Origin: Gaiellasilicea sp963794385
GTDB lineage: Bacteria > Actinomycetota > Thermoleophilia > Gaiellales > Gaiellaceae
Direction: 5' to 3'
DNA: 64,000 nt
Assembly (NCBI GenBank): GCA_963794385.1
Contig: CAWCDT010000008.1
Span: 1-64,000, forward strand
In this document: in pieces, positions 47,985-57,585 of the stretch
Layout of the letters: every line of letters starts with the position of its first letter
Position numbering within the stretch: position 1 is the first letter of the stretch
Made by a program: the position numbers and the translations under genes
Notes under the pieces: model-generated
Seen by the model: only the letters and a program-made list of their open reading frames with translations
What the model was told of the DNA's origin: nothing
Databases searched by the model: none

Positions 47985-48498
47985 GGATGCTCACCTTCTC
48001 CTCGAGCTTCTTCAGGGCCCGTGAAAGGCGGGTGGAGACCGCCGTCGGGCTGATACCGAGCACTCGCGCCGCTTCGTCGCCGTCCAGATCGAGCAGAACG
48101 CGCAGTGCGATCACCTCGCGCTCGCCGGCCGAGAGGGCGGCGAGCCCGGCCTCCAGGTCGGGCGACAGGCCCTCGGCGAACGAGGTGTTGACCCGCTCGG
48201 GCGCCGCCGCGCGCTCCTCTCGCCGCTGCCGGCGCTCCTCGGCGCGGAACCAGTCGAGCGCGGTGGTGCGGGCGATCTGGCAGAGCCATGTGCGGGCGCT
48301 GCCGCGTCTGGGGTCGAAGCCGCGCCACTTGCGGAGCGCCTTCTCGAACGTGTCCGCGGCGAGGTCCTCGGCGAGCGAGCGGTCGCGGGTCAGATAGACG
48401 AGATAGCCGTACACGTCGTCGAGGTGCTCCTCTGCGGTCGCGGCGAATGACTGCGTCTCCGCGTGCTGCCTCCGAGCGGAAAGCGTCATCGCCTGCAC
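47977..48498 (-). CDS. ECF-type RNA polymerase sigma factor
   Basis: A 173-residue two-domain sigma factor. Sigma2 is HLDDVYGYLVYLTRDRSLAEDLAADTFEKALRKWRGFDPRRGSARTWLCQIARTTALDWFR. Sigma4 is LSAGEREVIALRVLLDLDGDEAARVLGISPTAVSTRLSRALKKLEEKV, ending in a helix-turn-helix. GTG 48498 or ATG 48489 may be the start. Such factors are held by a membrane anti-sigma factor until a signal arrives; the overlapping DUF4349 gene is the obvious candidate. Confidence 0.92.
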   Translation of the reverse strand: MQAMTLSARRQHAETQSFAATAEEHLDDVYGYLVYLTRDRSLAEDLAADTFEKALRKWRGFDPRRGSARTWLCQIARTTALDWFRAEERRQRREERAAAPERVNTSFAEGLSPDLEAGLAALSAGEREVIALRVLLDLDGDEAARVLGISPTAVSTRLSRALKKLEEKVSIHV

Positions 48499-48528
48499 AC
48501 CGTTCCTACGCCGCCGGACGGTGACTCG

Positions 48529-50376
48529 TCACACCTGTTGCGCGGACTCGAACAGCTCCTCCCAGCGGGCAAGCAGGCTCTGGAGCTCCGCGCGAGCCGC
48601 CCTGTGCGCCGAGAGCAGGTCGACGTCGCCCCAGTCCTCCGCCAGCCGCCGCTCGAGGTCTGCGAGCTCGAGCTCGCGCTCCTGGATCGAGCTCTCGACG
48701 AGCTCGAGCTCGCTGGGCCGTGGCCGCTTCGGCTTCTCCACGCGAGGCTTCTCCCTGCGCTCTTTCGGCGCCGGAGCCGGAGGCGCGTCCTCGCCCGCAC
48801 GGATCCGCGCGTAGTCGGCCCAGCCGCCGGGATAGGAGCGCAGGGTGCCGTTCTCGACCGCGACAATCCGCTCGGCGACCGCGTCGAGCACGGCGCGGTC
48901 GTGCGACACGAGCAACACCGTGCCGGGAAAGGCCTCCAGCGCCGCCTCGAGTGCCTCGCGGCTCTCGAGGTCGAGGTGGTTCGTCGGCTCGTCCAGGAGG
49001 AGGAAGTTGGCGCCCGAGGCGACGACGAGCGCGAGCGCGAGCCGGCGCCGCTCGCCGCCGGAGAGTGCGACCACCGGCTTTTCGTGCTCGTCCCAGCCCG
49101 AGAAGAGGAAGCGGCCCAGCAGCGCCTGCGCCTGCGGCCGCTGCAGCCCGGTCGCGCCCATCGCGCACTCGAGCACGCTGCCGCGCTCGTCGAGCTCGAC
49201 CTCGTGCTGGGAGAAGTACGCGACCTCGACGCCGTGGCCGAGCCGGCCGACCTCGTCGTTCACGATCGCCTCGAGCAGGGTCGACTTCCCGGAGCCGTTC
49301 GGCCCGATCAGGGCGACGTGCTCGCCGCGCTCGAGCACGAGCTCGGCGTCCTGCAACAGCTGCTTCTCGCCTGCGGCGAGGTCGAAGCCCTCCGCCTCGA
49401 CCACCATCCGGCCGCTCCGCACCGGCTTCAGGAACTCGAAGCCGAGCGTGCGCCGGCCGCCGCGCGGCGCCTCGACGCGCACGGCCTCGATCCGAGCGAT
49501 CTGCTTCAGCTTCGCCTGCGCCTGCCGCGACTTCGTCCCGTAGCGGAAGCGGGCGACGAAGCGCTCGAGGCGCGCGATGTCCTCGGCCTGCCGCTCGGCC
49601 CACCGCGCCTGGTTGGCGAGCCGGGCCGCCTTCTCCTGGCGCCAGACGTGCCACTTGCCGGGGAAGTACGTCGAGCGGCCGCCCTCGAGCTCGAGCACGG
49701 CGGTGCCGACGGACTCGAGGAACCAGCGGTCGTGCGCCACGAGGATGACAGCGGCGTCGATCGTCGAGAGCTCCTGCTCGAGCCACTCCATCGACTCCAT
49801 GTCGAGGTGGTTCGTCGGCTCGTCCAGCAGGAGCAGATCCGGGCCGCCGGCGAGCGCGCGGGCGAGCGAGGCCCGCGTCAGCTCGCCGCCGGAGAAGGTC
49901 TCGAGCCCGCGGTCGAGGTCGGCGTCGGCGAAGCCGAGCCCGCGGAGGACGGCCGTGGCGTGGTCGCGCCAGCTGTAGCCGCCCGCGTGCTCGAGCCGGA
50001 GCTGCGCCTCGCCGTACCGGCGCAGTGTCTCGGGTGCGTGGTCGCCGCGCGCCATCGCCTCCTCGAGCCGGCGCAGCTCGCGCTCCGTCTCGACCAGGTC
50101 GGCTGCGCCGGAGAGCGCGTACTCGCGCAGCGTGTACCCGGCCGTCCGCGGCGGCCGCTGGTCGTGCAGTGCGACGCGGGCGCCCTTCTCCCAGGCGAGC
50201 TCACCTCCGGCGAGCTCGGTCTCTCCCATCAGCGCGCGGAGCAGCGTCGTCTTGCCGGCGCCGTTCGGACCCGCGAGCGCAAGCCGGTCGCGGCGTTCGA
50301 CCTTGAACGAGACGCCATCGAAGAGCGGGTCGCCGGAGTGCTCCTTCCGGAGCGCGGATGCGATCAACACGGCCAC
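48529..50376 (-). CDS. ABC-F family ATPase
   Basis: The product has about 615 residues and two ABC domains without membrane segments: Walker A GPNGAGKTTLLRAL and GPNGSGKSTLLEAI, signatures FSGGELTRASLARAL and LSGGERRRLALALVV, Walker B LLLLDEPTNHLDMES and LLLDEPTNHLDLES. A Lys/Pro-rich linker and a C-terminal coiled coil (ELVESSIQERELELADLERRL) resemble Uup/YdiF-like members. ABC-F proteins act on the ribosome, in quality control or antibiotic protection. I place the start at GTG 50376 because TACGCT (AGCGTA, 50383-50388) lies 6 nt before it; GTG 50382 is possible. Confidence 0.92.
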   Translation of the reverse strand: MAVLIASALRKEHSGDPLFDGVSFKVERRDRLALAGPNGAGKTTLLRALMGETELAGGELAWEKGARVALHDQRPPRTAGYTLREYALSGAADLVETERELRRLEEAMARGDHAPETLRRYGEAQLRLEHAGGYSWRDHATAVLRGLGFADADLDRGLETFSGGELTRASLARALAGGPDLLLLDEPTNHLDMESMEWLEQELSTIDAAVILVAHDRWFLESVGTAVLELEGGRSTYFPGKWHVWRQEKAARLANQARWAERQAEDIARLERFVARFRYGTKSRQAQAKLKQIARIEAVRVEAPRGGRRTLGFEFLKPVRSGRMVVEAEGFDLAAGEKQLLQDAELVLERGEHVALIGPNGSGKSTLLEAIVNDEVGRLGHGVEVAYFSQHEVELDERGSVLECAMGATGLQRPQAQALLGRFLFSGWDEHEKPVVALSGGERRRLALALVVASGANFLLLDEPTNHLDLESREALEAALEAFPGTVLLVSHDRAVLDAVAERIVAVENGTLRSYPGGWADYARIRAGEDAPPAPAPKERREKPRVEKPKRPRPSELELVESSIQERELELADLERRLAEDWGDVDLLSAHRAARAELQSLLARWEELFESAQQV

Positions 50377-50407
50377 CGTCACAGCGTAGTGACGGCAGGC
50401 GTGGCGT

Positions 50408-52246
50408 CTACGAGACGGCGGCCTCTTCCCGGACGAGCCGGCGGGCGGCATCGGCGATCGCCGCCGCGTCGATCCCGGCGGCGCCGAGCAGCTCGGCCGG
50501 CTTGCCCGACCTCGGGAGCTCGCGAACGGCGAGAACGGTCACCCGCGACGCCGAGCCACGCTCGGCGAGGGCCGCAAGCACGGCCTCGCCGAGACCGCCC
50601 TCGGCGCGGTGGTCCTCCACCGTCACGATCGGGCCGGCGAGCGAGCTCAGCGTCTCCGCGTCGATCGGCTTGACGGAGTAGCAGTCGACCACGCGGGCGG
50701 AGATCCCGTCCTCGGCGAGCGCGTCCGCCGCCTGCAGCGCCTCGTGCACGGTGATCCCCGCGGCCACGAGCGCGACGTCGTCCCCGTCGCGCAGCGTCCG
50801 CGAGCCGCCGACCGGAAACTCGTCGTCCGGTCCGTAGAGCACGGCCGTGTCCGAGCGCGTCGTGCGCAGGTACGAGATCCCCTCGAGATCAGCCATCGCC
50901 TGGACGAGCTTGGCCGTCTGGTTTCCGTCGCAGGGGTAGAGCACGGTCGAGCCGTTGATCGCCCTGAACTCGGCGAGGTCCTCGAGGCCCATCTGGGACG
51001 GGCCGTCCTCGCCGATCGAGACACCGGCGTGCGAGCCGCACAGCTTCAGCGTCGCGCGGCTGACCGCGGCCATGCGGACGAAGTCGTAGGCGCGGGAGAG
51101 GAAGGCCGCGAAGGTGGAGCAGAACGGCTTCCAGCCGAGCACCTGCAGCCCGACCGCGGCCGCGACCATCTGCTGCTCCGCGATGTACATCTCGAAGTAC
51201 CGGTCCGGGTGCGCGTCGCGGAAGATCTCGGCGAAGGTCGAGTTCGAGACCTCGCCGTCGAGCGCGACGACGTCTCCCTGCTCACCGCCGAGGGCCGCGA
51301 GCGCCTCGCCGTAGGCCTTGCGCGTCGAGACCTTGCCGCCGATCTCGTAGCGCGGCCACTCCTGTGGCGACGGCTCGAACCGGTGCGGCTCGGCCGGTTC
51401 GGGCTTGCGCACGTCGACGGTGAGGTTCCGGAGGCCGCCCATCTCCGCGAGCGCCTCCTCGGCGTCCTCAGCCGAGGTCGCCTTGCCGTGCCAACCTTCC
51501 TGGTTCTCGAGCTTCGAGTAGCCCTTGCCCTTGATCGTCTTCGCGACGATCGCCGTCGGCCGGCCGGTGGTCGACTCGGCCTCGCGGTAGGCCTCGTCGA
51601 TCTGCGCCACGTCGTGGCCGTCGATCTCGATCGCGTGCCAGCCGAACGCGCGCAGGCGGTCGGAGTACGAGGAGAGGTCCCAGCCGTGCATCGTCTCGCC
51701 GCGCTGGCCGAGCCGGTTGACGTCGACGATCGCAGTCAGGTTGTCGAGCTCGTAGAAGGCGGCGTGCTCGGCCGCCTCCCACATCGATCCCTCGGCCATC
51801 TCGCTGTCGCCGCAGATCACCCAGACCCGGATCGGCAGCCGGTCGAGCCGCTTGCCCGCGAGCGCCATGCCGACGCCGATCGGGAGCCCTTGGCCGAGCG
51901 AGCCGGTCGCGACGTCGACCCACGGCAGCACCGGCGTCGGGTGCCCCTCGAGCCTCGAGCCGAACTGGCGGTAAGTGAGGAACTCCTCCTCCGAGACGAC
52001 GCCGGCGGCCCGGAAGAGGCCGTAGACGAGCGGCGATGCGTGTCCCTTCGAGAAGACGAGCCGGTCGTTGGCCGGGTTGTGCGGCTCGTCGAAGTCGTAG
52101 CGGAAGTGGGAGGCGAGGAGGACCGCGGCGAGGTCTGCCGCCGACATCGACGAGGTCGGATGCCCCGAGCCGGCCTTCGCGCTCGCGCGCACCGCGTCCA
52201 CCCTGAGCTGCTGTCCCAGCTCGCGCCAGAGCTCGTTCTCGTCCAT
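50408..52246 (-). CDS. tkt: Transketolase
   Basis: A 612-residue thiamine diphosphate enzyme with the N- and C-terminal halves in one chain. The TPP motif is GDSEMAEGSMWEAAEHAAFYELDNLTAIVDVNRLGQ. The early active-site His is in KAGSGHPTSSMSAADL, and SKGHASPLVYG and EDGPSQMGLEDLAEFRAINGSTV are further family blocks. It moves two-carbon units between sugar phosphates. The sequence is closer to the shorter metazoan/archaeal-like form than to E. coli TktA (~660 residues). GGGAGG precedes the ATG. It is divergent from the rpiB operon, 43 bp apart. Confidence 0.95.
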   Translation of the reverse strand: MDENELWRELGQQLRVDAVRASAKAGSGHPTSSMSAADLAAVLLASHFRYDFDEPHNPANDRLVFSKGHASPLVYGLFRAAGVVSEEEFLTYRQFGSRLEGHPTPVLPWVDVATGSLGQGLPIGVGMALAGKRLDRLPIRVWVICGDSEMAEGSMWEAAEHAAFYELDNLTAIVDVNRLGQRGETMHGWDLSSYSDRLRAFGWHAIEIDGHDVAQIDEAYREAESTTGRPTAIVAKTIKGKGYSKLENQEGWHGKATSAEDAEEALAEMGGLRNLTVDVRKPEPAEPHRFEPSPQEWPRYEIGGKVSTRKAYGEALAALGGEQGDVVALDGEVSNSTFAEIFRDAHPDRYFEMYIAEQQMVAAAVGLQVLGWKPFCSTFAAFLSRAYDFVRMAAVSRATLKLCGSHAGVSIGEDGPSQMGLEDLAEFRAINGSTVLYPCDGNQTAKLVQAMADLEGISYLRTTRSDTAVLYGPDDEFPVGGSRTLRDGDDVALVAAGITVHEALQAADALAEDGISARVVDCYSVKPIDAETLSSLAGPIVTVEDHRAEGGLGEAVLAALAERGSASRVTVLAVRELPRSGKPAELLGAAGIDAAAIADAARRLVREEAAVS

Positions 52247-52289
52247 GGCCTCCCGCTTCCCGTTTCCGGTTTGCCGTAACGTAACCGCG

Positions 52290-52745
52290 ATGAGGATCGC
52301 GGTCGCGTTCGACCACCGCGGCGTCAAGCTGCGGGAGCGCGTGCTCGACGAGCTCGGCGGGCTCGGGCACGAGGTCGTCGACCTCGGCACCGACTCCGAC
52401 GCCGAGCGCGTCGACTACCCCGACAAGGCGAGGGAGGTCGGCGAGGCGATCCTCAGCGGCGAGGCGGAGCGCGGGATCCTCGTCTGCGGCTCCGGCGTCG
52501 GGGCGTCGATCGCGGCCTGCAAGCTCGACGGGATCCGCGCCGCGATCTGCCACGACGTCTACTCCGCGCACCAGGGCGTCGAGCACGACGACATGAACGT
52601 GCTCTGCCTCGGCTCCGGGGTCGTCGGCGCCGATCTCGCGGCCGATCTCGTCCGCGCCTTCCTGGCGGCACGATTCGACGGCGGCGAGCGTTATGTGAAG
52701 AGACTGGAAAAGGTTGAAGCGTTGGAAAGGGCAGGTCATGGCTGA
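52290..52745 (+). CDS. rpiB: Ribose-5-phosphate isomerase B
   Basis: The gene encodes 151 residues of the RpiB/LacAB family, which interconverts ribose 5-phosphate and ribulose 5-phosphate. MRIAVAFDHRGVKLRERV opens the protein. The catalytic cysteine is in ILVCGSGVGASIAACK, and HDVYSAHQGVEHDDMNVLCLGSGVVG follows. ATG 52290 is favoured over an upstream ATG because TAACGT (52277-52282) lies 7 nt before it. It is the first gene of the pentose-phosphate operon; tal overlaps its end by 8 nt. Confidence 0.95.
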   Translation: MRIAVAFDHRGVKLRERVLDELGGLGHEVVDLGTDSDAERVDYPDKAREVGEAILSGEAERGILVCGSGVGASIAACKLDGIRAAICHDVYSAHQGVEHDDMNVLCLGSGVVGADLAADLVRAFLAARFDGGERYVKRLEKVEALERAGHG

Positions 52746-53835
52746 ATCGAAGCTCCACCAGCTCTCGGCGAAGGGACAGTCGGTCTGGATCGACTCGATC
52801 TCGCGCGAGTGGCTCCAGAACGGCTTCCTCGAGAAGCTGATGCGCGAAGACGCCGTGGTCGGCGTCACCTCGAACCCGACGATCTTCCAGAAGGCCCTCG
52901 CCGGCGGCACGTGGTACGACGAGCAGTTGCGCGGGGTCCTGCGCGAAGAGCACGAGCCGAAGGAGGTCTTCTACCGGCTCGCTGTGGACGACATACAGGA
53001 CGCCTGCGACATGCTCCGGCCGGTCTGGGACGGCGGCGGTGGCAAGGACGGCTACGTCTCGATGGAGGTCGACCCGACGCTCGCGTACGAGCTCGAGGCG
53101 ACGATCGAGGAGGCCATGCGCCTGCACGAGTGGATCGACCGCCCGAACCTCTTCGTCAAGATCCCGGCGACCGAGCCTGGTCTCGGCGCGATCGAGGAGT
53201 GCATCTCCCGCGGCCGCTCGATCAACGTCACGCTGATCTTCTCGCTCGACCGCTACGCGGCGGTCGCGGAGGCGTACCTGAAGGGGCTGGAGCGGCTGGT
53301 CGACGGCGGCGGCGATCCGACGCGCGTCGCCTCGGTCGCGTCGTTCTTCGTCTCCCGGGTCGACACCGAGGCGGACAAGCGGCTCGAGCATGCCCCCGAG
53401 CTGCGGGGGAAGCTCGCGATCGCGAACGCCAAGCTCGCCTACGCGAAGTACAAGGAGCTCTTCGCCGGGCCGCGCTGGGAGGCCCTCGCCGCGAAGGGCG
53501 CGACGCCGCAGCGCTGCCTGTGGGCGTCCACGTCGACGAAGAACCCGGACTACCCGGACACCATGTACGTCGACGAGCTGATCGGGCCGGAGACCGTGAA
53601 CACGATGCCGGTCGAGACGATCGAAGCGTTCCAGGACCACGGCACGGTCGCGCTCACGCTCGAGCGGGGGCTGGACGAGGCACGCGCGCTCCTCGAGGAG
53701 CTCGCCCGCGTCGGGGTCGACTACGACGACGTCACCGACACGCTCGAGCGTGAGGGGGTCGAGAAGTTCTCCGACTCGTTCGAGGAGCTGCTGGACGGGA
53801 TCCGGGCAAAGCGGAGCGAGCTCGCTCCGGCGTGA
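52738..53835 (+). CDS. tal: Transaldolase
   Basis: A 365-residue transaldolase of the long actinobacterial/cyanobacterial subfamily. The Schiff-base lysine is in NLFVKIPATEPGLGAIEECISRGRSINVTLIFS, and VVGVTSNPTIFQKAL is the conserved N-terminal loop. CLWASTSTKNPDYPDTMYVDELIGPETVNTMP is typical of this subfamily. In some bacteria this transaldolase is fused to phosphoglucose isomerase; here the two are separate but overlap by GTGA. ATG 52738 lies within the last codons of rpiB. Confidence 0.96.
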   Translation: MAESKLHQLSAKGQSVWIDSISREWLQNGFLEKLMREDAVVGVTSNPTIFQKALAGGTWYDEQLRGVLREEHEPKEVFYRLAVDDIQDACDMLRPVWDGGGGKDGYVSMEVDPTLAYELEATIEEAMRLHEWIDRPNLFVKIPATEPGLGAIEECISRGRSINVTLIFSLDRYAAVAEAYLKGLERLVDGGGDPTRVASVASFFVSRVDTEADKRLEHAPELRGKLAIANAKLAYAKYKELFAGPRWEALAAKGATPQRCLWASTSTKNPDYPDTMYVDELIGPETVNTMPVETIEAFQDHGTVALTLERGLDEARALLEELARVGVDYDDVTDTLEREGVEKFSDSFEELLDGIRAKRSELAPA

Positions 53836-55179
53836 CGTCGCTGGTCGAGCGGATCTGGGCCTACGACGCGTCCGTCTGGACCGGTTCGGGCGAAGACCGC
53901 TGGCTCGGCTGGCTCGACGTGCACACGCGGGTTCGCGCGCACGCCGGCGAGCTGCGCGCGTTCGCCGAGTCGGCGGGAGACCAGTTCGACGACGTCGTCC
54001 TCCTCGGCATGGGGGGCTCGTCGCTCGCTCCAGAAGTGCTACGGCGCACCTTCGGCGGCACGTCCTTCCACGTCCTCGACACGACGCATCCGGCGGCGAT
54101 CCGCCGGCTCGAGCAGGACGTCGAGCTCGAGCGGACCCTCTTCATCGCCTCCTCCAAGTCCGGCTCGACGATCGAGACCCGCTCGCACCTCGAGTACTTC
54201 TGGGAGCGCTGCGGCGGCCGGGGCGCGCAGTTCGTGGCCGTCACCGACCCCGGCTCAGAGCTCGAACAGGTGGCCAACGAGCGCGGCTTCCGCGCGACGT
54301 TCGCGGGGGAGCCCGAGGTGGGCGGGCGCTACTCGGCGCTCTCGATGTTCGGGATGGTGCCTGCGGCGCTGCTCGGGGTCGACCTCGAGCGCTTCCTCGA
54401 CGCGGCAGCCGAGACGGCCGACGCGTGCCGAGGCGAGGAGGGCAATCCCGGGCTCGAGCTCGGTCTCCGCCTTGGGGAAGGGTGGAAGGCAGGGCGAGAC
54501 AAGGTCTGCCTCGACGACGACCCGTCCGGGTTCGGCCTCTGGGCCGAGCAGCTCCTCGCGGAGTCGACCGGCAAGCAGGGCAAGGGTCTCGTGCCTGCGC
54601 CCGGCGAGCCGGCTGACGGCCCCGACCGCCAGCGCGGCGAGGTCGAAGTTGAGGATCCCTACCGGCTCGGGGCGGAATGGTTCCGGTGGGAGTTCGCGAC
54701 CGCGGTCGCCGGTCACGTGCTCGGGATCAATCCGTTCGACCAGCCCGACGTGCAGGCGGCGAAGGACAAGACGAACGAGGTGCTCGGAGCGCGGCGAGCT
54801 CGCGCTCGATCCGGCCGGGATCAGTCGACGAGCTGTTGGCCCAGGCAGAACCGAGGGCGATTACGTCGTGATCCAGGCCTTCATCGATCCGGCCCGCGAG
54901 GGCGAGCTCGCTCCTCTCGCAGCGCGTGCGCGTGAGACCGGGTGCGTCGTCACGAGCGGCCTCGGCCCCCGCTACCTGCATTCGACCGGCCAGCTCCACA
55001 AGGGCGGGCCGAACACCGGCCTCTTCGTCCAGGTCGTCGACGAGACCGGCGACGAGCTGCCGATTCCCGGACGCGAGTTCGGCTTCGGCCGCCTGCTCCG
55101 CTCGCAGGCGGCAGGCGACTTCGCCGCGCTGCAGGAGCGGGGCCGTCGCGTGATCCGACTCCGATTGGAGGATCTCTAG
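53832..55179 (+). CDS. pgi: Glucose-6-phosphate isomerase, three clustered frameshifts
   Basis: The first ~320 residues (VVLLGMGGSSLAPEVLRRTFGG, FIASSKSGSTIETRSHLEYFW, GRYSALSMFGMVPAALLG) are clean. Between 54788 and 54860 the protein-like reading moves through three frames: ERGELALDPAG, then SVDELLAQAEP, then GDYVVIQAFIDPA. These need an extra base near 54788, an extra A near 54819 and a missing base near 54857. The C-terminus (ETGCVVTSGLGPRYLHSTGQLHKGGPNTGLFVQVV) is complete. The short length (~450) is that of the isomerase half of Tal-Pgi fusions. GTG 53832 overlaps the tal stop. Confidence 0.9.
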
Positions 55180-55181
55180 TC

Positions 55182-56078
55182 ATGCAACTCGGCATGGTGG
55201 GCCTCGGACGGATGGGCTCGGGCATGACGAAGCGGCTCGAGCGTCACGGCCACGACGTCAAGACGTACGACCCGAACGTCGAGTCGACGGCGAAGACGCT
55301 GCGCACGCTCGCGAAGCAGCTCGACACACCGCGCCACGTCTGGCTGATGGTGCCGTCGGGGGAGGTCACCGAGGACACGGTCGAGAAGCTGATCGGGGTC
55401 CTCGAGCCCGGGGACACGATCATCGACGGCGGCAACTCGAACTTCCGCGACTCGCAGCGCCGCTACGCGGCCGCCCGCAAGGCGAAGCTGCAGTTCGTCG
55501 ACGTGGGCGTCTCCGGCGGGATCTGGGGGCTCGAGGTGGGGTTCTGCCTGATGGCGGGCGGCGACAAGGGGCCGGTGCGCAGGCTGCGCCCGGTCTTCGA
55601 GGCGCTCGCGCCGCCGGACGGCTGGGCCCACGTCGGCGTGTCGGGCGCCGGTCACTACACGAAGATGGTCCACAACGGGATCGAGTACGGGCTGATGCAG
55701 GCGTATGCGGAGGGCTTCGAGCTGATGAACCAGTCCGAGTTCGAGCTCGACCTCTCGGAGATCGCGGGGATCTGGCGCTACGGCTCCGTCGTGCGCTCCT
55801 GGCTCCTGGAGCTGCTGCACGAGGCGCTCGAACAGTACGGCGACGGGCTCGACGACATCGCGCCGTACGTCGAGGACTCCGGCGAGGGCAGGTGGACGAT
55901 CAACGCGGCGATCGACAGCGCGACACCCTTGCCGGCGATCACGGCCGCGCTCTACAGCCGCTTCGCGTCGCGTCGCGAGATCGACTTCTCGGCCAAGGTG
56001 CAGGCGGCGCTCCGCAACCAGTTCGGCGGCCACGCCGTCAAGGCGGCGAAGCAGGCGAAGCGGCGCGGCGCCAGGTGA
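55182..56078 (+). CDS. gnd: 6-phosphogluconate dehydrogenase, short (GndA-like) form
   Basis: The product has 298 residues: the short decarboxylating 6PGDH, usually NAD-preferring. The nucleotide site is LGMVGLGRMGSGMTKRL. Substrate and catalytic segments are DGGNSNFRDSQRR, DVGVSGGIWGLEVGFCLMAGG and GAGHYTKMVHNGIEYGLMQAYAEG (catalytic Lys in KMVHNGIE). The start lies 2 bp after the pgi stop. zwf begins inside its stop codon (GTGA). Cofactor choice is inferred from the family, not proven. Confidence 0.95.
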   Translation: MQLGMVGLGRMGSGMTKRLERHGHDVKTYDPNVESTAKTLRTLAKQLDTPRHVWLMVPSGEVTEDTVEKLIGVLEPGDTIIDGGNSNFRDSQRRYAAARKAKLQFVDVGVSGGIWGLEVGFCLMAGGDKGPVRRLRPVFEALAPPDGWAHVGVSGAGHYTKMVHNGIEYGLMQAYAEGFELMNQSEFELDLSEIAGIWRYGSVVRSWLLELLHEALEQYGDGLDDIAPYVEDSGEGRWTINAAIDSATPLPAITAALYSRFASRREIDFSAKVQAALRNQFGGHAVKAAKQAKRRGAR

Positions 56079-57585
56079 GCACGGCGGAGGAGAACCCGCT
56101 CCTCGAAGGGCTGAGGCTCCCGCGCACGCCCGATCCGTGCGCGCTCGTCATCTTCGGCGCCTCCGGCGACCTGACGAGGCGCAAGCTCTTTCCGGCGCTC
56201 TACTCGCTCGCCGTCCGGCGCCTGCTGCCCGAGCGCTTCGGGATCGTCGGCGTGGCGCGTACCGAGCAGACGACGAAGCAGTGGATCGCCGAGATGAAGA
56301 AAGCCGTCGCCGAATATGGCCGCGACGAGCTGCGGGCCGACGTCTGGGACGAGCTCGCGGCGGGGAATGCGCTACGTCGCGACCGACTTCGCCGACGACA
56401 AGGGAGAGGATGCAGTCGTCGACGCGCTCCGCGAGCTCGACGAGCTACGGGGAACCGGCGGCAACCGTGTCTACTACCTCGCCGTGCCGCCGGTGGCGTT
56501 CGAGATGATCGTGGACGAGCTCGGCGAGCGTCGCAGCGCCGACGGGTGGACGCGGTTGATCATCGAGAAGCCGTTCGGGCACGACCGCGACTCGGCGCGG
56601 GCGCTGAACGAGACAGCTGCGCAGGCATTTCAGCGAGGAAGAGATCTTCCGGATCGACCACTACCTCGGCAAGGAGACGGTCCAGAACATGCTCGCGCTT
56701 CGCTTTGCGAACGGCATCTTCGAGCCGATCTGGAACCGTCAGTTCATCGACCACGTCCAGATCACCGTCACCGAGATGATCGGGATCGAGGGCCGCGCGA
56801 CGTTCTTCGAGCGGGCCGGGATGATCCGGGACATCTTCCAGAATCACCTGCTGCAGCTCGTCGCGCTCACGGCGATGGAGCCCCCGATCGACTTCACCGC
56901 CGACTCGGTCCGGAACGAGAAAGTGAAGGTGCTGCGGTCCTTGCACACACCCGGGCCGAAGTCGGTCGTCCGCGGCCAGTACGGGCGCGGGCTCATCGAG
57001 GGGGAGGAAGTGCCGGGCTACCGCGAGGAGGAGGGCGTCGCGCGCGATTCCAATACCGAGACGTACGTGGCGGCGAAGCTCTACGTCGACAACTGGCGTT
57101 GGGCCGATACCCCGTTCTACGTCCGCGCGGGCAAGCGTCTGGCCCGGCGCGAGACGACGATCGCGATCCAGTTCCAGCGAGCGCCGCACCCGCCGTTCGC
57201 CGAGATCGCCGGCGAGGGTCTGCGTCCGAACGTCCTCCTGATCCACGTGCAACCCGACGAGGGCGTCTCGCTCGCGGTCGGCGCGAAAGTTCCCGGCGCG
57301 GGCATGACGATCCGGACGGTGCATATGGACTTTCTCTACGGCGGCGCCTTCCGCACCGGGCTCCCCGAGGCCTACGAGCGGCTCATTCTCGACGCGATGC
57401 TGGGCGACGCGACCCTGTTCACGCGGGCGGACGAGGTCGACGAGCAATGGGCCCTCGTGGACGCGATCGTCGCGTCGTGGCGCCGCGACCGGCCCTCGTT
57501 CCCGAACTATCCGGCGGGGACGTGGGGCCCGCCTCAAGCGGACGAGCTGCTGCACCGCGACGGCCGCTCCTGGAGGCGGCATTGA
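56075..57585 (+). CDS. zwf: Glucose-6-phosphate 1-dehydrogenase, two frameshifts
   Basis: NADP-dependent first enzyme of the oxidative pentose phosphate pathway. The cofactor motif is ALVIFGASGDLTRRKLFPALYSL. The first shift is near 56362 (between WDELAAG and MRYVATDFADDKG). The second is near 56622, where dropping one T of a TTT run joins ETAAQAF to SEEEIFRIDHYLGKETVQNML, the active-site signature. The remaining protein is clean to the end (FPNYPAGTWGPPQADELL). GTG 56075 overlaps the gnd stop. Repaired length is about 500 residues. Confidence 0.93.

Noticed and set aside
52738..55179. Bifunctional transaldolase/glucose-6-phosphate isomerase
   Set aside because: tal ends with a proper TGA and pgi starts at an overlapping GTG. 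Both ends look like normal termini, so these are two genes.
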